Source of the DNA: G965230065 sp965230065
GTDB taxonomy: Bacteria > Bacteroidota > Bacteroidia > Cytophagales > Cyclobacteriaceae
Reading direction: 5' to 3'
Assembly (NCBI GenBank): GCA_965230065.1
Contig: OZ245942.1
Coordinates: forward strand, 4,092,001 to 4,156,000
DNA: 64,000 nt
The notes beneath the pieces were generated by a model. That model had not been told where the DNA came from. It did not search any database and saw only the letters and a program-made list of their open reading frames with translations. A program made the position numbers and the translations under genes. Every line of letters starts with the position of its first letter. Within the stretch, counting starts at the first letter, position 1. This document shows positions 27,409-36,571 of the stretch, one piece after another.

Positions 27409-27477
27409 ATGGATGCGATTTGCATATCGTGGGGTATTAGACATAAGGTGCCAGGCATGCAACAAGCTGATTGTCGT

Positions 27478-28386
27478 TTACTCACGAAAGTATCCGCTCT
27501 TTTCAGTAAAATCATTGAAATCTTTGATCGATAATATTTCCTCAATGGCTTTTTTCTTATCAGTTGCCTGTTCATAATATGCCTTTACGATTTGATAGCC
27601 CATCCAGTACCCTAAATCCTGGGGCTTTCCTTCTTTTGCGCCCCCATACATCCAGCCTTCCCATCCCTCTTTCCATTTCCGGTACATGATTTGTTGAAAT
27701 TCTGCTTTCAATGCTTCTTCATGTGTGTCTCCGTAGGCATAAGTTTCCTCGTTGTTGTGCTTCCCTGTTACCAACTCACATAAGAAGTCACCACTTCCTT
27801 CCATAATTGATTGTTGCAATAAATTGAATGATCTAGGTTTAAAATAAAATTTTTGTTGATAGTGAATCAATTCGTGAATCACGGTATATGGTATTGCATC
27901 GGCATTTTCAAACCGTTCTACACCAATTAGTAACCCTTTTTTAGAAATGGTGCCTCCTGTATTATTAATACCAATCAAGAAATAAACATCAGGAAAAATG
28001 GCCTGCGGATATAAGTCCCCAAAAGCTTTATAGTAATTCTTAATGACTTTTTCCTTGTCATTTAGTTGCAAACTGCCTTCCCTGATACTTTCGTAATGTG
28101 CCCTGTTCTTTTCTATGGCATGCACTAAATTTTCAGCATTTTGTATCCTCAGTCGCATAAAGCTTTTCAGTCCATCACTGCCAGGGTCAAGATAATATTT
28201 CAGGTAATTTGCAGCTTGATTTTGCCCTTTGTCCATATCATAAGCTTTCCAAAAATTTTCAATGTCAGAAGTGATGAAGTCTGCTTTTTCAATTTCAGGA
28301 CTGGCATTGTTCTTTTTTGTAAGCCCGCAGGCAGAAAGGATAGTGCATAAAAGGAGGATGAAGAAAGTTTTTTGTGTGGTTTTCAT
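27478..28386 (-). CDS. Lipoprotein with HExxH zinc-protease motif (DUF2268/GldB-like)
   Basis: A 302-residue lipoprotein; the ATG at 28386 begins a lipobox signal (MKTTQKTFFILLLCTILSAC, lipid on Cys20), whereas an upstream ATG would add a second hydrophobic stretch. The middle holds a zinc-metalloprotease motif in VIHELIHYQQ near residue 170, and a downstream glutamate-rich helix (IMEGSGDFLCELVTG) could supply the third ligand. The pattern fits the DUF2268 group of predicted zinc proteases, to which the gliding-motility lipoprotein GldB is distantly similar. The family name is a best guess. The gene ends about 70 bases from the convergent kinase gene. Confidence 0.75.
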   Translation of the reverse strand: MKTTQKTFFILLLCTILSACGLTKKNNASPEIEKADFITSDIENFWKAYDMDKGQNQAANYLKYYLDPGSDGLKSFMRLRIQNAENLVHAIEKNRAHYESIREGSLQLNDKEKVIKNYYKAFGDLYPQAIFPDVYFLIGINNTGGTISKKGLLIGVERFENADAIPYTVIHELIHYQQKFYFKPRSFNLLQQSIMEGSGDFLCELVTGKHNNEETYAYGDTHEEALKAEFQQIMYRKWKEGWEGWMYGGAKEGKPQDLGYWMGYQIVKAYYEQATDKKKAIEEILSIKDFNDFTEKSGYFRE

Positions 28387-28407
28387 AATTGTCTTAATCT
28401 GGATGTA

Positions 28408-28477
28408 CAGGATGAAAAAAGATAGCCAGGATATAAAAATCCAGTTCATCCTGACCATCCCGAAAATCCTGATTCAG
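28408..28477. repeat. CAGGAT-type intergenic inverted repeat, copy 2
   Basis: Perfect arms CAGGATGAA and TTCATCCTG enclose further copies of the same word (GCCAGGATA and AATCCAG), followed by ATCCTGATTCAG. Similar wording occurs at 17175-17212. Such CAGGAT/ATCCTG palindromes are familiar in gaps of Bacteroidota genomes; a function is not known to me. Confidence 0.5.
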
Positions 28478-28622
28478 ACTTTGCTTTCCAAAAAAGTTGC
28501 AGTGAAACGACGGTATTTTGCAGGATTCGGTAATTTCTCCATTAAGATTGTCTTGTTTGCCCCTGGGCAGTGGCAAAAGGCTTTTTTCAGACAAGGGGCT
28601 TATTCATCGCTACTGCTTACTG

Positions 28623-30071
28623 TTACTCACCTTTTTCCTGCCAATAGTGCTCAATTTCTTCCAGGCTTTTGCCTTTGGTTTCAGGCACATACCGGTAAAA
28701 GAAAAGCGTAGCGATCAGACAAAAACCGGCAAATACAAAAAAGCCAACATGCATCCCTACCTCGGCCACAAAAAGAGGAAAAAGAAAAACAGTGAGAAAA
28801 TTGGCGGCCCATACGGCAAATGTAGCCAATGACATGGCCCTGCCCCGAACCCGATTGGGGTAAATTTCTCCAATCAATACCCATATTACTGCATTAATTG
28901 ATAAAGCAAGACAGCCAATATAAATGCATAACATAACCACAATCCATATGCCTGAAGCCAGGCCGAAGGTAAACTGAATGGCAATGATCAGAAGAGAAAG
29001 AAAGACAGCAGCCATACCCCAAATGAGTAGAGGGCGACGCCCCCAATTGTCTATTTTTAAAATGGCGATAAGTGTGAAAACCAAATTAATTACCCCAATG
29101 GCTACCTGAAACTGTAAAGCACTATCTAACTGAAACCCGGCATTCTCGAGGATATTTGGCCCATAATAGATGACAATGTTTACACCCGTTAATTGCCCGA
29201 AAACAGCAAGGCTAATGCCTACGATCAGTGACATTCTTAGCCCGGGCTCCAGTAGCTCCTTAAGGGTTCCTTCTTCCTGTTTGATGGCATTCCTGACTTC
29301 ATTATATTCAATTTTTGCTATGGCTGCTCCACTTACCCTGGCAAGTAGTGTCAATCCTTTTTGATCCTTGCCGGCTTTGATCAGCCAACGAGGGCTTTCT
29401 GGTACAAAAAATAATAAAATAAGGAATAATCCGGAGGGTACCATCTCTGCTCCGAACATACCCCGCCATACTTCAGTAACTGTAGCTTTATGTATCCATC
29501 CTGTATTTTCAGTTAAAGTTGCATGATCCTGTGCGTGGCTCATCAGCCACCAGTTGGAAAAATAAGCCAACAGAATACCTATAACTATAGACAATTGATA
29601 CAAGGCTACGAGCCGGCCTCTAACATGCGGAGGGGCAAACTCAGAAATGTACAATGGTGATAATACAGATGCCATGCCTACTCCTATGCCGCCAATGAGA
29701 CGGGCAGGGATTAAAAGAAAAAATGTAGGAGGAACGGTGGAACCAAGGGCCGAAATAAAAAACAAAAAAGCAGATAGAATGAGTATTGGTTTGCGTCCGT
29801 AGCGGTCACTTAAGGCTCCTGCCATCAGCGCTCCGATAATTGCACCAATTAGTGCTGAGCTGCCAAACCAGCCTACCGCCAGTTTGCTCAAATCAAATTG
29901 TGTTTCTACCATACCGAAAGTTCCGGAAATAACGGCCGTATCGAAGCCAAAAAGGATACCTCCCAGTGAAGCGACGAAACAGATCATTGCCAGAAACATT
30001 TTACTACCTTCTTTTGGGATAGGGATTGTCTGTAAAGAAGGGGCAGTAATAAAATCTTTATTAGAACTCAC
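28623..30071 (-). CDS. Sugar-porter MFS transporter
   Basis: A 482-residue, twelve-helix permease of the sugar porter branch of the major facilitator superfamily, expected to import a monosaccharide with protons. Classic signatures are present: GFDTAVISGTF in helix 1, the GALSDRYGRKPIL loop between helices 2 and 3, RLIGGIGVGMASVLSPLYIS in helix 4, VRGRLVALYQLSIVIGI in helix 5, PESPRWLIKAGK at the central loop, and PETKGKSLEEIE at the end. It is the last gene of a three-gene minus-strand operon, 23 bases behind the large toroid lipoprotein. The substrate is likely a sugar released or processed by that protein; its identity is unknown. Confidence 0.95.
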   Translation of the reverse strand: MSSNKDFITAPSLQTIPIPKEGSKMFLAMICFVASLGGILFGFDTAVISGTFGMVETQFDLSKLAVGWFGSSALIGAIIGALMAGALSDRYGRKPILILSAFLFFISALGSTVPPTFFLLIPARLIGGIGVGMASVLSPLYISEFAPPHVRGRLVALYQLSIVIGILLAYFSNWWLMSHAQDHATLTENTGWIHKATVTEVWRGMFGAEMVPSGLFLILLFFVPESPRWLIKAGKDQKGLTLLARVSGAAIAKIEYNEVRNAIKQEEGTLKELLEPGLRMSLIVGISLAVFGQLTGVNIVIYYGPNILENAGFQLDSALQFQVAIGVINLVFTLIAILKIDNWGRRPLLIWGMAAVFLSLLIIAIQFTFGLASGIWIVVMLCIYIGCLALSINAVIWVLIGEIYPNRVRGRAMSLATFAVWAANFLTVFLFPLFVAEVGMHVGFFVFAGFCLIATLFFYRYVPETKGKSLEEIEHYWQEKGE

Positions 30072-30094
30072 GGTGGTGCTGTATTTTATGGATG

Positions 30095-32254
30095 TTATTT
30101 ACCAGGTTTTGTCAAAAGCATTTGCTGTTTGAGGTCTGCATAATATTTTTCTATGTTTGAGGGTTGGGTAAGGTCCCAGATGGAGGTATCCATTTCCCGG
30201 AGAGCAAGAACAGAAGTAATCCAGCCCTGAGTCCAGCCGCTTTCTATGGCCCAGGCTCCCCAGCCGTGGTCGGCGTTGGAGCCCCAGTGTTCGTGGCGCT
30301 CAAAGTCAAAAGCCCGCATCCATCCTCCATGAATTTCAGGGTGGCCTTCAGACTTTACCTGAATTCTGCAAAGAAAGGCCGCCAGGCGGTCTACAGCGGC
30401 TATGATTTTCGGGTCGTCAGTGGCATAAGCAGCCTCATGCAGTCCAAGGAAAGCGAAGTTGGTGGTATACAATAGATCACTCACAGGGTCTCCGTTTTCG
30501 GCAATTAAAGAGGCTTCGTTGGTACCGTAAGCTTCGTTGCTTTGTGGGGGTGGGTATTTGCCTTTTTCCAGGTTCCCGAATGCTTCCCGAATCGCTCCAG
30601 TTTCATGTTGCAGCGCTAACAGATCGTTCAGCACTGTGTAGAGCATCTCCCGGTTTTCAGGTGTATCTTGTATTCTGACCAGCCAGGCCAGGGGCAAAAT
30701 CATGCGTGCTTTCTCTTGCGCAATGCCATTGGTCCATGTCCATTCGTCTGAATAGCCTTCCATGGTTGTTTTTATGGCTTGCTTTGTTCTTTCTAAAAAC
30801 AAGGGGTCGCCGGTTTGGTGATAGGCCCATAAAAAACAGGCCCAGAGATAAGCCTCAAAATGAGGAGCCATGTTGATGATATCTCGCTGGTAATAATGCT
30901 GCCATCCGTTTTTCTCGAAACCTTGTAAGTCTATGCGGTTTCCCCTAAATCCATTTTTTCCTGTGGTTCGGAGCAATGCAACCAATGATCTCATAAGTGT
31001 TTCATTCCAACGGTCTGTACCAGTAAGGGCAGCAGTTGTTAGGACGCTCAGCAAAACCCGGGCGTTGTCATCTCCATAACTGGCCTTGTACCAGGCGGCA
31101 TTGCTGATGCCCCAGGGAATCAATCCATAAGCTCCGTGTTGAGGGTTGCCATATTCATTTTGGGTAGCAGGTGAGTGCAGGAGGTAAAAATCCAGCAAAT
31201 GTTCAGCGATATTAAAATAATCTGCATTCTTCAAAACCGTACCGGCACTGGCAAAGGCCATGGCTGTTTCACTGATGCAATCACCTCTTTTGATGATACC
31301 AATGGGTTGATTGCCTTCCGCATCAATGGTGGACATGACAGCCTCAAAAGCTCCATGACTTCCATCTCCAGTAGGTATGTCAGCGCTCCATTTCAGTCGT
31401 TCTTTACCACTTTCTATCATTTTTTGCAGCGTATCCTCATAAGAGGATGGAACAAGCATTTTGGCATTTATATACCATTGAATTCCTTTTTGGATGCTTG
31501 CTTTTTGATAATCATCGGGTAAGTTTTCATCCTTCTCATAAAAAGCACTGATAACCGGCTGCCAGGTAAGTTGTTCTGTATTTTTATTGGTTTGCAAATA
31601 TTGAAAAATGGCTTCCCATACATTGCCCCAGGCTTGTTGGGGGGCATAACGACCACTGATAAACTGGCTCAGGTTGGTGGTGGCTACTAAGATAGGAGCA
31701 TCGGGCAGTTCGAATAACAAAGGTGCGTTTTTTTCGGGCAGCCCATACACGGCATGGTCAAACCCTGCTACTCTGGCGGCTACTATGTGCGCTTTGTCTA
31801 CTTGCAAGGGCAGATAATGAAGGCCACTGATGCTGAGTATTTGCAAACTATCTGGTAAACCATTGAAAAATGATGAGTTGACCACTGCCCGTTCCAAATC
31901 TGTATCTACTGCCTCATTTATGGAAAGTCCGGGTAAATAGGAAGGATATTCCAGATACACACGTAGTTTTTTCTCCTTCACCAGTTTGAAGAAATTTTCA
32001 GTTAAAGGGACAGGCCGTTCGGGGTATGCATCGGCCAAAACCAGAACAGCATCTGCCTGACTTGCAGCCTCTGCTGCTTTTTCAGCGTTATCGAACCGAA
32101 TACTTTGCATGCCACTGGCCTGTGCAGCCTGATAAAGGTCATTGTTTTCTTCACAGCTGAAAATAAGGTTCCTGGATGTAGAAGCTGAGCATGAGCAGAT
32201 CACTCCACAAATAATTGTGGACAGAAAAAAATATAAAAGAGATTTTATGTTCAT
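30095..32254 (-). CDS. Large lipoprotein with alpha/alpha-toroid domain, probable glycan-active enzyme
   Basis: A 719-residue envelope protein. A lipoprotein-type signal peptide ends in a cysteine pair (STIICGVICSC, lipid on Cys20 or Cys22). The first about 200 residues look like a small alpha/beta domain (ADAVLVLADAYPERPVPLTE). The rest is helical, with tryptophan-rich hairpins (WACFLWAYHQTGDPLFLERT, HGAYGLIPWGIS, WGSNADHGWGAWAIESGWTQ), as in alpha/alpha six- or seven-hairpin toroids of glycoside hydrolases and lyases. I cannot assign a CAZy family, nor name catalytic residues with confidence. It lies between a DUF819 permease (24 bases upstream) and a sugar MFS transporter, so a glycan or uronate role fits. 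Confidence 0.75.
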   Translation of the reverse strand: MNIKSLLYFFLSTIICGVICSCSASTSRNLIFSCEENNDLYQAAQASGMQSIRFDNAEKAAEAASQADAVLVLADAYPERPVPLTENFFKLVKEKKLRVYLEYPSYLPGLSINEAVDTDLERAVVNSSFFNGLPDSLQILSISGLHYLPLQVDKAHIVAARVAGFDHAVYGLPEKNAPLLFELPDAPILVATTNLSQFISGRYAPQQAWGNVWEAIFQYLQTNKNTEQLTWQPVISAFYEKDENLPDDYQKASIQKGIQWYINAKMLVPSSYEDTLQKMIESGKERLKWSADIPTGDGSHGAFEAVMSTIDAEGNQPIGIIKRGDCISETAMAFASAGTVLKNADYFNIAEHLLDFYLLHSPATQNEYGNPQHGAYGLIPWGISNAAWYKASYGDDNARVLLSVLTTAALTGTDRWNETLMRSLVALLRTTGKNGFRGNRIDLQGFEKNGWQHYYQRDIINMAPHFEAYLWACFLWAYHQTGDPLFLERTKQAIKTTMEGYSDEWTWTNGIAQEKARMILPLAWLVRIQDTPENREMLYTVLNDLLALQHETGAIREAFGNLEKGKYPPPQSNEAYGTNEASLIAENGDPVSDLLYTTNFAFLGLHEAAYATDDPKIIAAVDRLAAFLCRIQVKSEGHPEIHGGWMRAFDFERHEHWGSNADHGWGAWAIESGWTQGWITSVLALREMDTSIWDLTQPSNIEKYYADLKQQMLLTKPGK

Positions 32255-32278
32255 TATTAATCTGATTAATAGCAGAAA

Positions 32279-33538
32279 TTAAGGGGCAACGCCCTGCATA
32301 AGAATACCACAAAGCCATGCCCCATAAGTTCCTACAAAATAGCCTAAAACTGCCAGTAATACACCTACCGGAGCGAGTGAAGGGCTGAATGCAGAAGCTA
32401 CAATAGGAGCGGAAGCCGCACCACCCACATTGGCCTGGCTGCCTACGGCTACAAAAAAGAAGGGGGCTTTAATAAGTTTGGCAACCACTATCATAAAAGC
32501 AATATGTACAAGCATCCATATACCACCAACCATAAATAGTCCCGGGTGGCTCACGATTGCTGTTATGTCCATTTGCATGCCGATGGTGGCAATAAGCACA
32601 TACAGCAATACGCTTGCAATGCGGGAAGACCCCGCACCTTCCAGTTCACGGTATTTGGTGAAAGAGAACAATAATCCCAATGCTGTGGCAATGACCACAA
32701 TCCAGAAAAAACCGGACGTAAGACTGAATTTATCTAATTCCGGAAAATGAGTACCAACAAAGGGAGCAATCAGGTCTCCGCCAATATGCGCAATGGCGGT
32801 GGCACTGAAGCCAATACCCAGGATCATCATGGTATCAGAGAGTGATGGGATTTTTGCGATGCTGGCCGCGTAATCTTCTATGCTTTTTTTGACTTCGTAT
32901 ATGGCGGTGGTATCAGCTTTTAAGTTTTTGTCAATTTTTTCAGCTTTGGTGCTTCCGTATAGTAAAAACCCCAGCCAGATATTGGCAATGATGATGTCAA
33001 CGGCCAGTACGGCTGCAAATAAGTTGCTGCTGGCACCAAATACTTCCAGCATGGCTGCCTGGTTGGCACCTCCGCCAATCCAGCTTCCGGCAATGGTAGC
33101 TAAACCACGCCAAACCGCGTCGGGGCCCGCTCCCCCTACAATTTCAGGGGCGAAAGAAGATACAATGAGCACTGCAAGTGGGCCGCCAATCACAATGCCT
33201 ATAGTTCCTGTGATGAACATAATCACAGCTTTGGGACCCAGGCGAAGAATGGCCTTAATATCCATGCTTAAGGTAAAAAGTACCAGGCTGGTAGGTAGCA
33301 AATACCGGGAGGCCACATAATACAAATTGGATTGCTCACCTGAAATCAAGCCTAATGAGTTGTAGATAGATGGGATGAAATAGCAAAGTAGGAGAGAGGG
33401 GACGTAGGTATAAAATTTCTTCCAGAAAGGATGGTCGCTGGCTGCGGTGCGGAATACAACGGCGAGTGTAGCCAGCAATAGTCCAAGTACCACTGCATCG
33501 TTGGTGATAAGTGGCAATGTTTGATCCTGATTTTCCAT
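32279..33538 (-). CDS. DUF819-family membrane protein (putative permease)
   Basis: A 419-residue integral membrane protein with about ten hydrophobic helices and two short glycine/serine-rich re-entrant-looking segments (AGSWIGGGANQAAMLE and VGSQANVGGAASAPIVA). These repeats in the two halves are hallmarks of the DUF819 (YjcL-like) family, related to sodium/solute symporter folds. It is the first gene of the operon with the toroid lipoprotein and the MFS transporter. DUF819 members are linked in some genomes to amino-acid-sugar or peptidoglycan-derived solutes, but substrate here is unknown. Start at 33538 follows the family N-terminus. Confidence 0.9.
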   Translation of the reverse strand: MENQDQTLPLITNDAVVLGLLLATLAVVFRTAASDHPFWKKFYTYVPSLLLCYFIPSIYNSLGLISGEQSNLYYVASRYLLPTSLVLFTLSMDIKAILRLGPKAVIMFITGTIGIVIGGPLAVLIVSSFAPEIVGGAGPDAVWRGLATIAGSWIGGGANQAAMLEVFGASSNLFAAVLAVDIIIANIWLGFLLYGSTKAEKIDKNLKADTTAIYEVKKSIEDYAASIAKIPSLSDTMMILGIGFSATAIAHIGGDLIAPFVGTHFPELDKFSLTSGFFWIVVIATALGLLFSFTKYRELEGAGSSRIASVLLYVLIATIGMQMDITAIVSHPGLFMVGGIWMLVHIAFMIVVAKLIKAPFFFVAVGSQANVGGAASAPIVASAFSPSLAPVGVLLAVLGYFVGTYGAWLCGILMQGVAP

Positions 33539-33669
33539 AGATTAAATTGTGTATAACCCAAAACTAAAGTATTACCAACCAAGAAAAAATGGATTTACAC
33601 AAATTTGTTGAATTTCCATCATCCGTAAGGAATACAATTTTCTGAAAAAATAAATTTATGATGCCTTTT

Positions 33670-33677
33670 TATCTTTG
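33670..33677 (+). promoter_or_regulatory. -7 promoter box of the PorP-SPOR gene
   Basis: TATCTTTG matches TAnnTTTG exactly, 23 bases before the start codon, which gives a very short leader. Upstream sequence at the -33 position (TTTTCTG) is only a weak match. Confidence 0.5.
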
Positions 33678-33700
33678 TATGGGAAATTGCACAAAATGCG

Positions 33701-35350
33701 ATGCGGAAAATACTATTGATAACATTTTTTTGGCTGGGTATTTTTCTGTGTGCGAAGGCACAGCAGTCACCGCAATATTTGCATTATTTTACCAATCCTT
33801 ATCTGTATAACCCCGCATTTGCCGGCTACGATAAAAGCCCTGTTATTTATCTTACCCATCGCAGGCAATGGCTGGGCATTGAAGGTGCTCCTGTAACTTC
33901 TAATTTAAGTTTTCATACTCCATTGGGTAATAAAAGCCCTATTTCATTGGGGGTTAATATTACCAATGATGTGTATGGAATTATCAATAATTCTTCGGCC
34001 AGGGCCACATTTGCCTATATGGTTCCTTTGGCTGTAGAAGCTGATCATTATATCAAATTTGGCATTTCAGCAGGCGCAGGCCTCAATAGCATAGATTTAT
34101 CAGAAGTGGATATTTCCGGCGATCCTACCCTCATCAATGCCAGCGGCTCCAATATGTACCTGGATGGCAGGTTCGGTTTGCAGTACCATTTAATGGGTCT
34201 GAATGTTGGCTTTGCCCTGCCTCAGCTTTTCGATACTCCTTTGGCTGTGACAGATGAAGTGAAAACTTTTCAAATTGACCGCCTCAGCAAATATATTATT
34301 TCGGGCAGCTATCGGTTTAATTTAGGAATTGAGGGTAGCATCGCCTTTGAACCATCTGTGTTGTATCATGTTTCTAATGAAGCTGAAAATCGGATAGATG
34401 CCCTGGGGATATTATATATTAAAAACGCACTTTGGGTTGGTGGTGCATATCAGCAGCAATCTGGAATAGGTGCTTTACTGGGTGTTAAAGTAAAAAAATT
34501 GAGCATTGGTTATGCATACGGAATGGGTGGCTCCGACATTGCCAATCATGGAAAAGGGACGCATGAAGTGCAGATAAGCTTTATTGCAGGTAAAAAGCGG
34601 GAAGTATTGCGGAGAAAGCCCCGCCTGGCCAGATCTACAGCCAATGATTATGAACCTGTAATTGACGACAAAAAAGCGAAAGCACAGGAAAAGGCTGAGA
34701 AAAAAGCTGAGAGAAAGGCAGAAAAGGAACAAAAAGCAATTGATAAAGAGGCATCCGAAACTGATACAAATCCTTCTCAAAATGTGATTTTGATAGAAGA
34801 TAATCCATCAACTCCAGCAGGTGAAACCGATGAGTTTGAACCGATTGAAAACGGACTTGCAATACCAGAAAACAACCCTATATCAGCAGATGATGGAAAA
34901 CCTGCTCAAGACAATGGCATAAGCTGGGGGGATGATACGCGTAGCAATCCTGCTACAGAGAATAAAAGCCAGCCTGCTCAAACTACGCCCAATCAAGGTT
35001 TTATAGATATTTCTGATAAGGAGGATGTTAAGCTAACGGCTCCTGCCAAACCTATAGTAACAAAGCCTACCGTAAGGAAAACTAAAAAACGGGTAAGCAA
35101 TAATCCGCTGGAAATGCAGCCAGGCAACTACGCGGTAGTAGGTACTTTTTCACAACGGCCAAATGCCGAGCGGATGGCACAAAAACTGTCAGGGGAAGGC
35201 TTTATGTCAGACGTAGGCTTCAACTCTGAAAAAGGCTACTATTATGTATACCTTTCGGCTTCTGACAGCCTGAATAATGTGAAAAATGAAGTTCAGCAAT
35301 TACGCCAGAAGGGTAGCTTCTCCGATGCATGGATTTTGGTAGTGGAGTAA
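33701..35350 (+). CDS. PorP/SprF-family T9SS membrane protein fused to a SPOR domain
   Basis: A 549-residue outer-membrane protein. Signal peptide (MRKILLITFFWLGIFLCAKA) is followed by the PorP/SprF barrel at about 22-300, with the family start QQSPQYLHYFTNPYLYNPAF and HRRQWLGIEGAP. A long polar, lysine/glutamate- then asparagine/proline-rich linker follows at about 305-465. The last about 80 residues form a SPOR domain (GNYAVVGTFSQRPNAERMAQ through SFSDAWILVVE), which binds denuded peptidoglycan. PorP-type proteins link T9SS and adhesins to the envelope, usually with a separate OmpA-like peptidoglycan-binding partner. Here the wall-binding part appears to be built in. No gldK-N genes are adjacent. 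Confidence 0.9.
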   Translation: MRKILLITFFWLGIFLCAKAQQSPQYLHYFTNPYLYNPAFAGYDKSPVIYLTHRRQWLGIEGAPVTSNLSFHTPLGNKSPISLGVNITNDVYGIINNSSARATFAYMVPLAVEADHYIKFGISAGAGLNSIDLSEVDISGDPTLINASGSNMYLDGRFGLQYHLMGLNVGFALPQLFDTPLAVTDEVKTFQIDRLSKYIISGSYRFNLGIEGSIAFEPSVLYHVSNEAENRIDALGILYIKNALWVGGAYQQQSGIGALLGVKVKKLSIGYAYGMGGSDIANHGKGTHEVQISFIAGKKREVLRRKPRLARSTANDYEPVIDDKKAKAQEKAEKKAERKAEKEQKAIDKEASETDTNPSQNVILIEDNPSTPAGETDEFEPIENGLAIPENNPISADDGKPAQDNGISWGDDTRSNPATENKSQPAQTTPNQGFIDISDKEDVKLTAPAKPIVTKPTVRKTKKRVSNNPLEMQPGNYAVVGTFSQRPNAERMAQKLSGEGFMSDVGFNSEKGYYYVYLSASDSLNNVKNEVQQLRQKGSFSDAWILVVE

Positions 35351-35369
35351 ACTTCCATATAACTTAAGC

Positions 35370-35420
35370 TACGAGCGGAGCGGTCCGCCGCCGCGGTGCC
35401 GCCCAGCCCCAAGCTTCGGG
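35370..35420. repeat. GC-rich intergenic stretch with GAGCGGTCCGCCG word
   Basis: Between two convergent genes lies a strikingly GC-rich patch starting ACGAGCGGAGCGG and containing GAGCGGTCCGCCG (35378-35390) and CCCCAAGCTTCGGGG. Near-identical words occur at 51301-51313 (GAGCGGTTCGCCG) and 18758-18770 (GAGCGGTCGACCG), all in gaps. It may be a dispersed repeat or a terminator. Confidence 0.35.
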
Positions 35421-35443
35421 GAGCTAACGGCTCAAATGAACAA

Positions 35444-36037
35444 TCATTCATAAGGGTTTCCCCATTCACCCTGAAAAACAAATTCTCCTATTTTCTTACG
35501 TGTTTGCTTTGCCTGCTCAGATTTCTGATAGTTTTCAGGTAAAGTTTTTGGATCACCCAGATAGCCCAGGGCTACAACAGTTACAGGCTCGAATGTTTCC
35601 GGCAAATTGAAAAGCTCTTTTGCTGCAGTTTTGTCGAAACCGGCCATTTGATGTAAGTTCAGTCCAAGTTCGGTAGCCTGTAAACTAAACTGCCCCATGG
35701 CAAGCCCTAAGTCGTGCCGGGCGTAGTTATTGGGCTTTTCATTGCGTGAAAGTGTGACTTTGGCAATTGTTAAAATAAGTATAGGGGCTTCACCTGCCCA
35801 AGCCTGGTTACCGGACATAAGCGTATTGAAAAGCTTTTCGTGGCTGCTTTCTCCTTTTCTGGTAATGATAAAATGCCAGGGTTGCTCATTATAGCTGGAA
35901 GATGCCCAGCGGGCTGCCTCAAATAACGACTTGATTTTACTTTCTTCAACATCTCTGTCTGCAAATGCCCTGCCGCTCCACCTGCTTGCGATTAGCTCAT
36001 GCACAGGATAGTCTGTTTGTTTGGGAGGCTTTGTCAT
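35444..36037 (-). CDS. Nitroreductase-family FMN oxidoreductase
   Basis: A 197-residue flavoenzyme that reduces nitro compounds, quinones or similar acceptors using NAD(P)H. Visible FMN-contact segments are the ASRWSGRAFADRDV motif near the start, the FEAARWASSSYNEQPWHFI segment, and the C-terminal VVALGYLGDP. I chose the ATG at 36037; the longer ATG at 36073 would overlap the candidate MarR operator. The gene follows marR by under 70 bases on the same strand, in the classic pairing of a MarR repressor with the detoxification enzyme it controls. Confidence 0.9.
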   Translation of the reverse strand: MTKPPKQTDYPVHELIASRWSGRAFADRDVEESKIKSLFEAARWASSSYNEQPWHFIITRKGESSHEKLFNTLMSGNQAWAGEAPILILTIAKVTLSRNEKPNNYARHDLGLAMGQFSLQATELGLNLHQMAGFDKTAAKELFNLPETFEPVTVVALGYLGDPKTLPENYQKSEQAKQTRKKIGEFVFQGEWGNPYE

Positions 36038-36074
36038 GTTTATGTTTTCGGTTAAAATGTGTGTGTCAACCATA

Positions 36075-36085
36075 TTTGTATATAC
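36075..36085 (-). promoter_or_regulatory. Candidate MarR operator half-site before the nitroreductase gene
   Basis: TTTGTATATAC repeats ten bases of the TTGTATATACAA palindrome found before marR itself. It lies about 40 bases before the chosen nitroreductase start, where a repressor would block transcription. Confidence 0.45.
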
Positions 36086-36104
36086 TCTTAAATGGATAAA
36101 AAAA

Positions 36105-36554
36105 TTATCCTCTTAATTTATCCAGGATTCTGTTTAATTCGTTGATTTCCTCTTCTGACAGGTTTTTGATGCTTTGCATTTCATTATTCACTACCTCGTC
36201 CAGACTGTTTAACAACTCTAACCCTTTTTCGGTAATTAAAATATCAACTTTCCGGCGATTTGCTTCACATACTTTTCGTGATACCAATCCGTTTTTCCGG
36301 AGTTTTTCTACCAGTCGGGTGGCATTCGACATTTTGTCAACCATCCTGTCACTGATACATTGCAAGGGAGAAGGATTTGGATACTGCCCTCTTAAAATTC
36401 GTAAAACATTGTATTGTTGTTGAGAAATACCATACGGCTTCAAAAGGCGATGGAATATTCCTGTAAGCCAGCTTTCCGTAAACCGGATGTTGAGAATTGC
36501 CACCTGAAAACTGTCTAACGGTTTCGTTTGTTTTATTTCTTCTTGTAATCTCAT
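36105..36554 (-). CDS. MarR-family transcriptional regulator
   Basis: A 149-residue winged-helix repressor-type protein, usually dimeric and released from DNA by phenolic or oxidative ligands. The helix-turn-helix and wing are visible (QQYNVLRILRGQYPNPSPLQ, then ISDRMVDKMSNATRLVEKLR, then VSRKVCEANRRKVDILITEK). Cys in VSRKVCEANRR could serve as a redox sensor, but this is speculative. It precedes the nitroreductase gene in one transcript. A perfect 12-base palindrome sits just before the start codon and a half copy before the nitroreductase gene, consistent with autoregulation. Confidence 0.92.
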   Translation of the reverse strand: MRLQEEIKQTKPLDSFQVAILNIRFTESWLTGIFHRLLKPYGISQQQYNVLRILRGQYPNPSPLQCISDRMVDKMSNATRLVEKLRKNGLVSRKVCEANRRKVDILITEKGLELLNSLDEVVNNEMQSIKNLSEEEINELNRILDKLRG

Positions 36555-36571
36555 AGGTACGTTTACAACTT

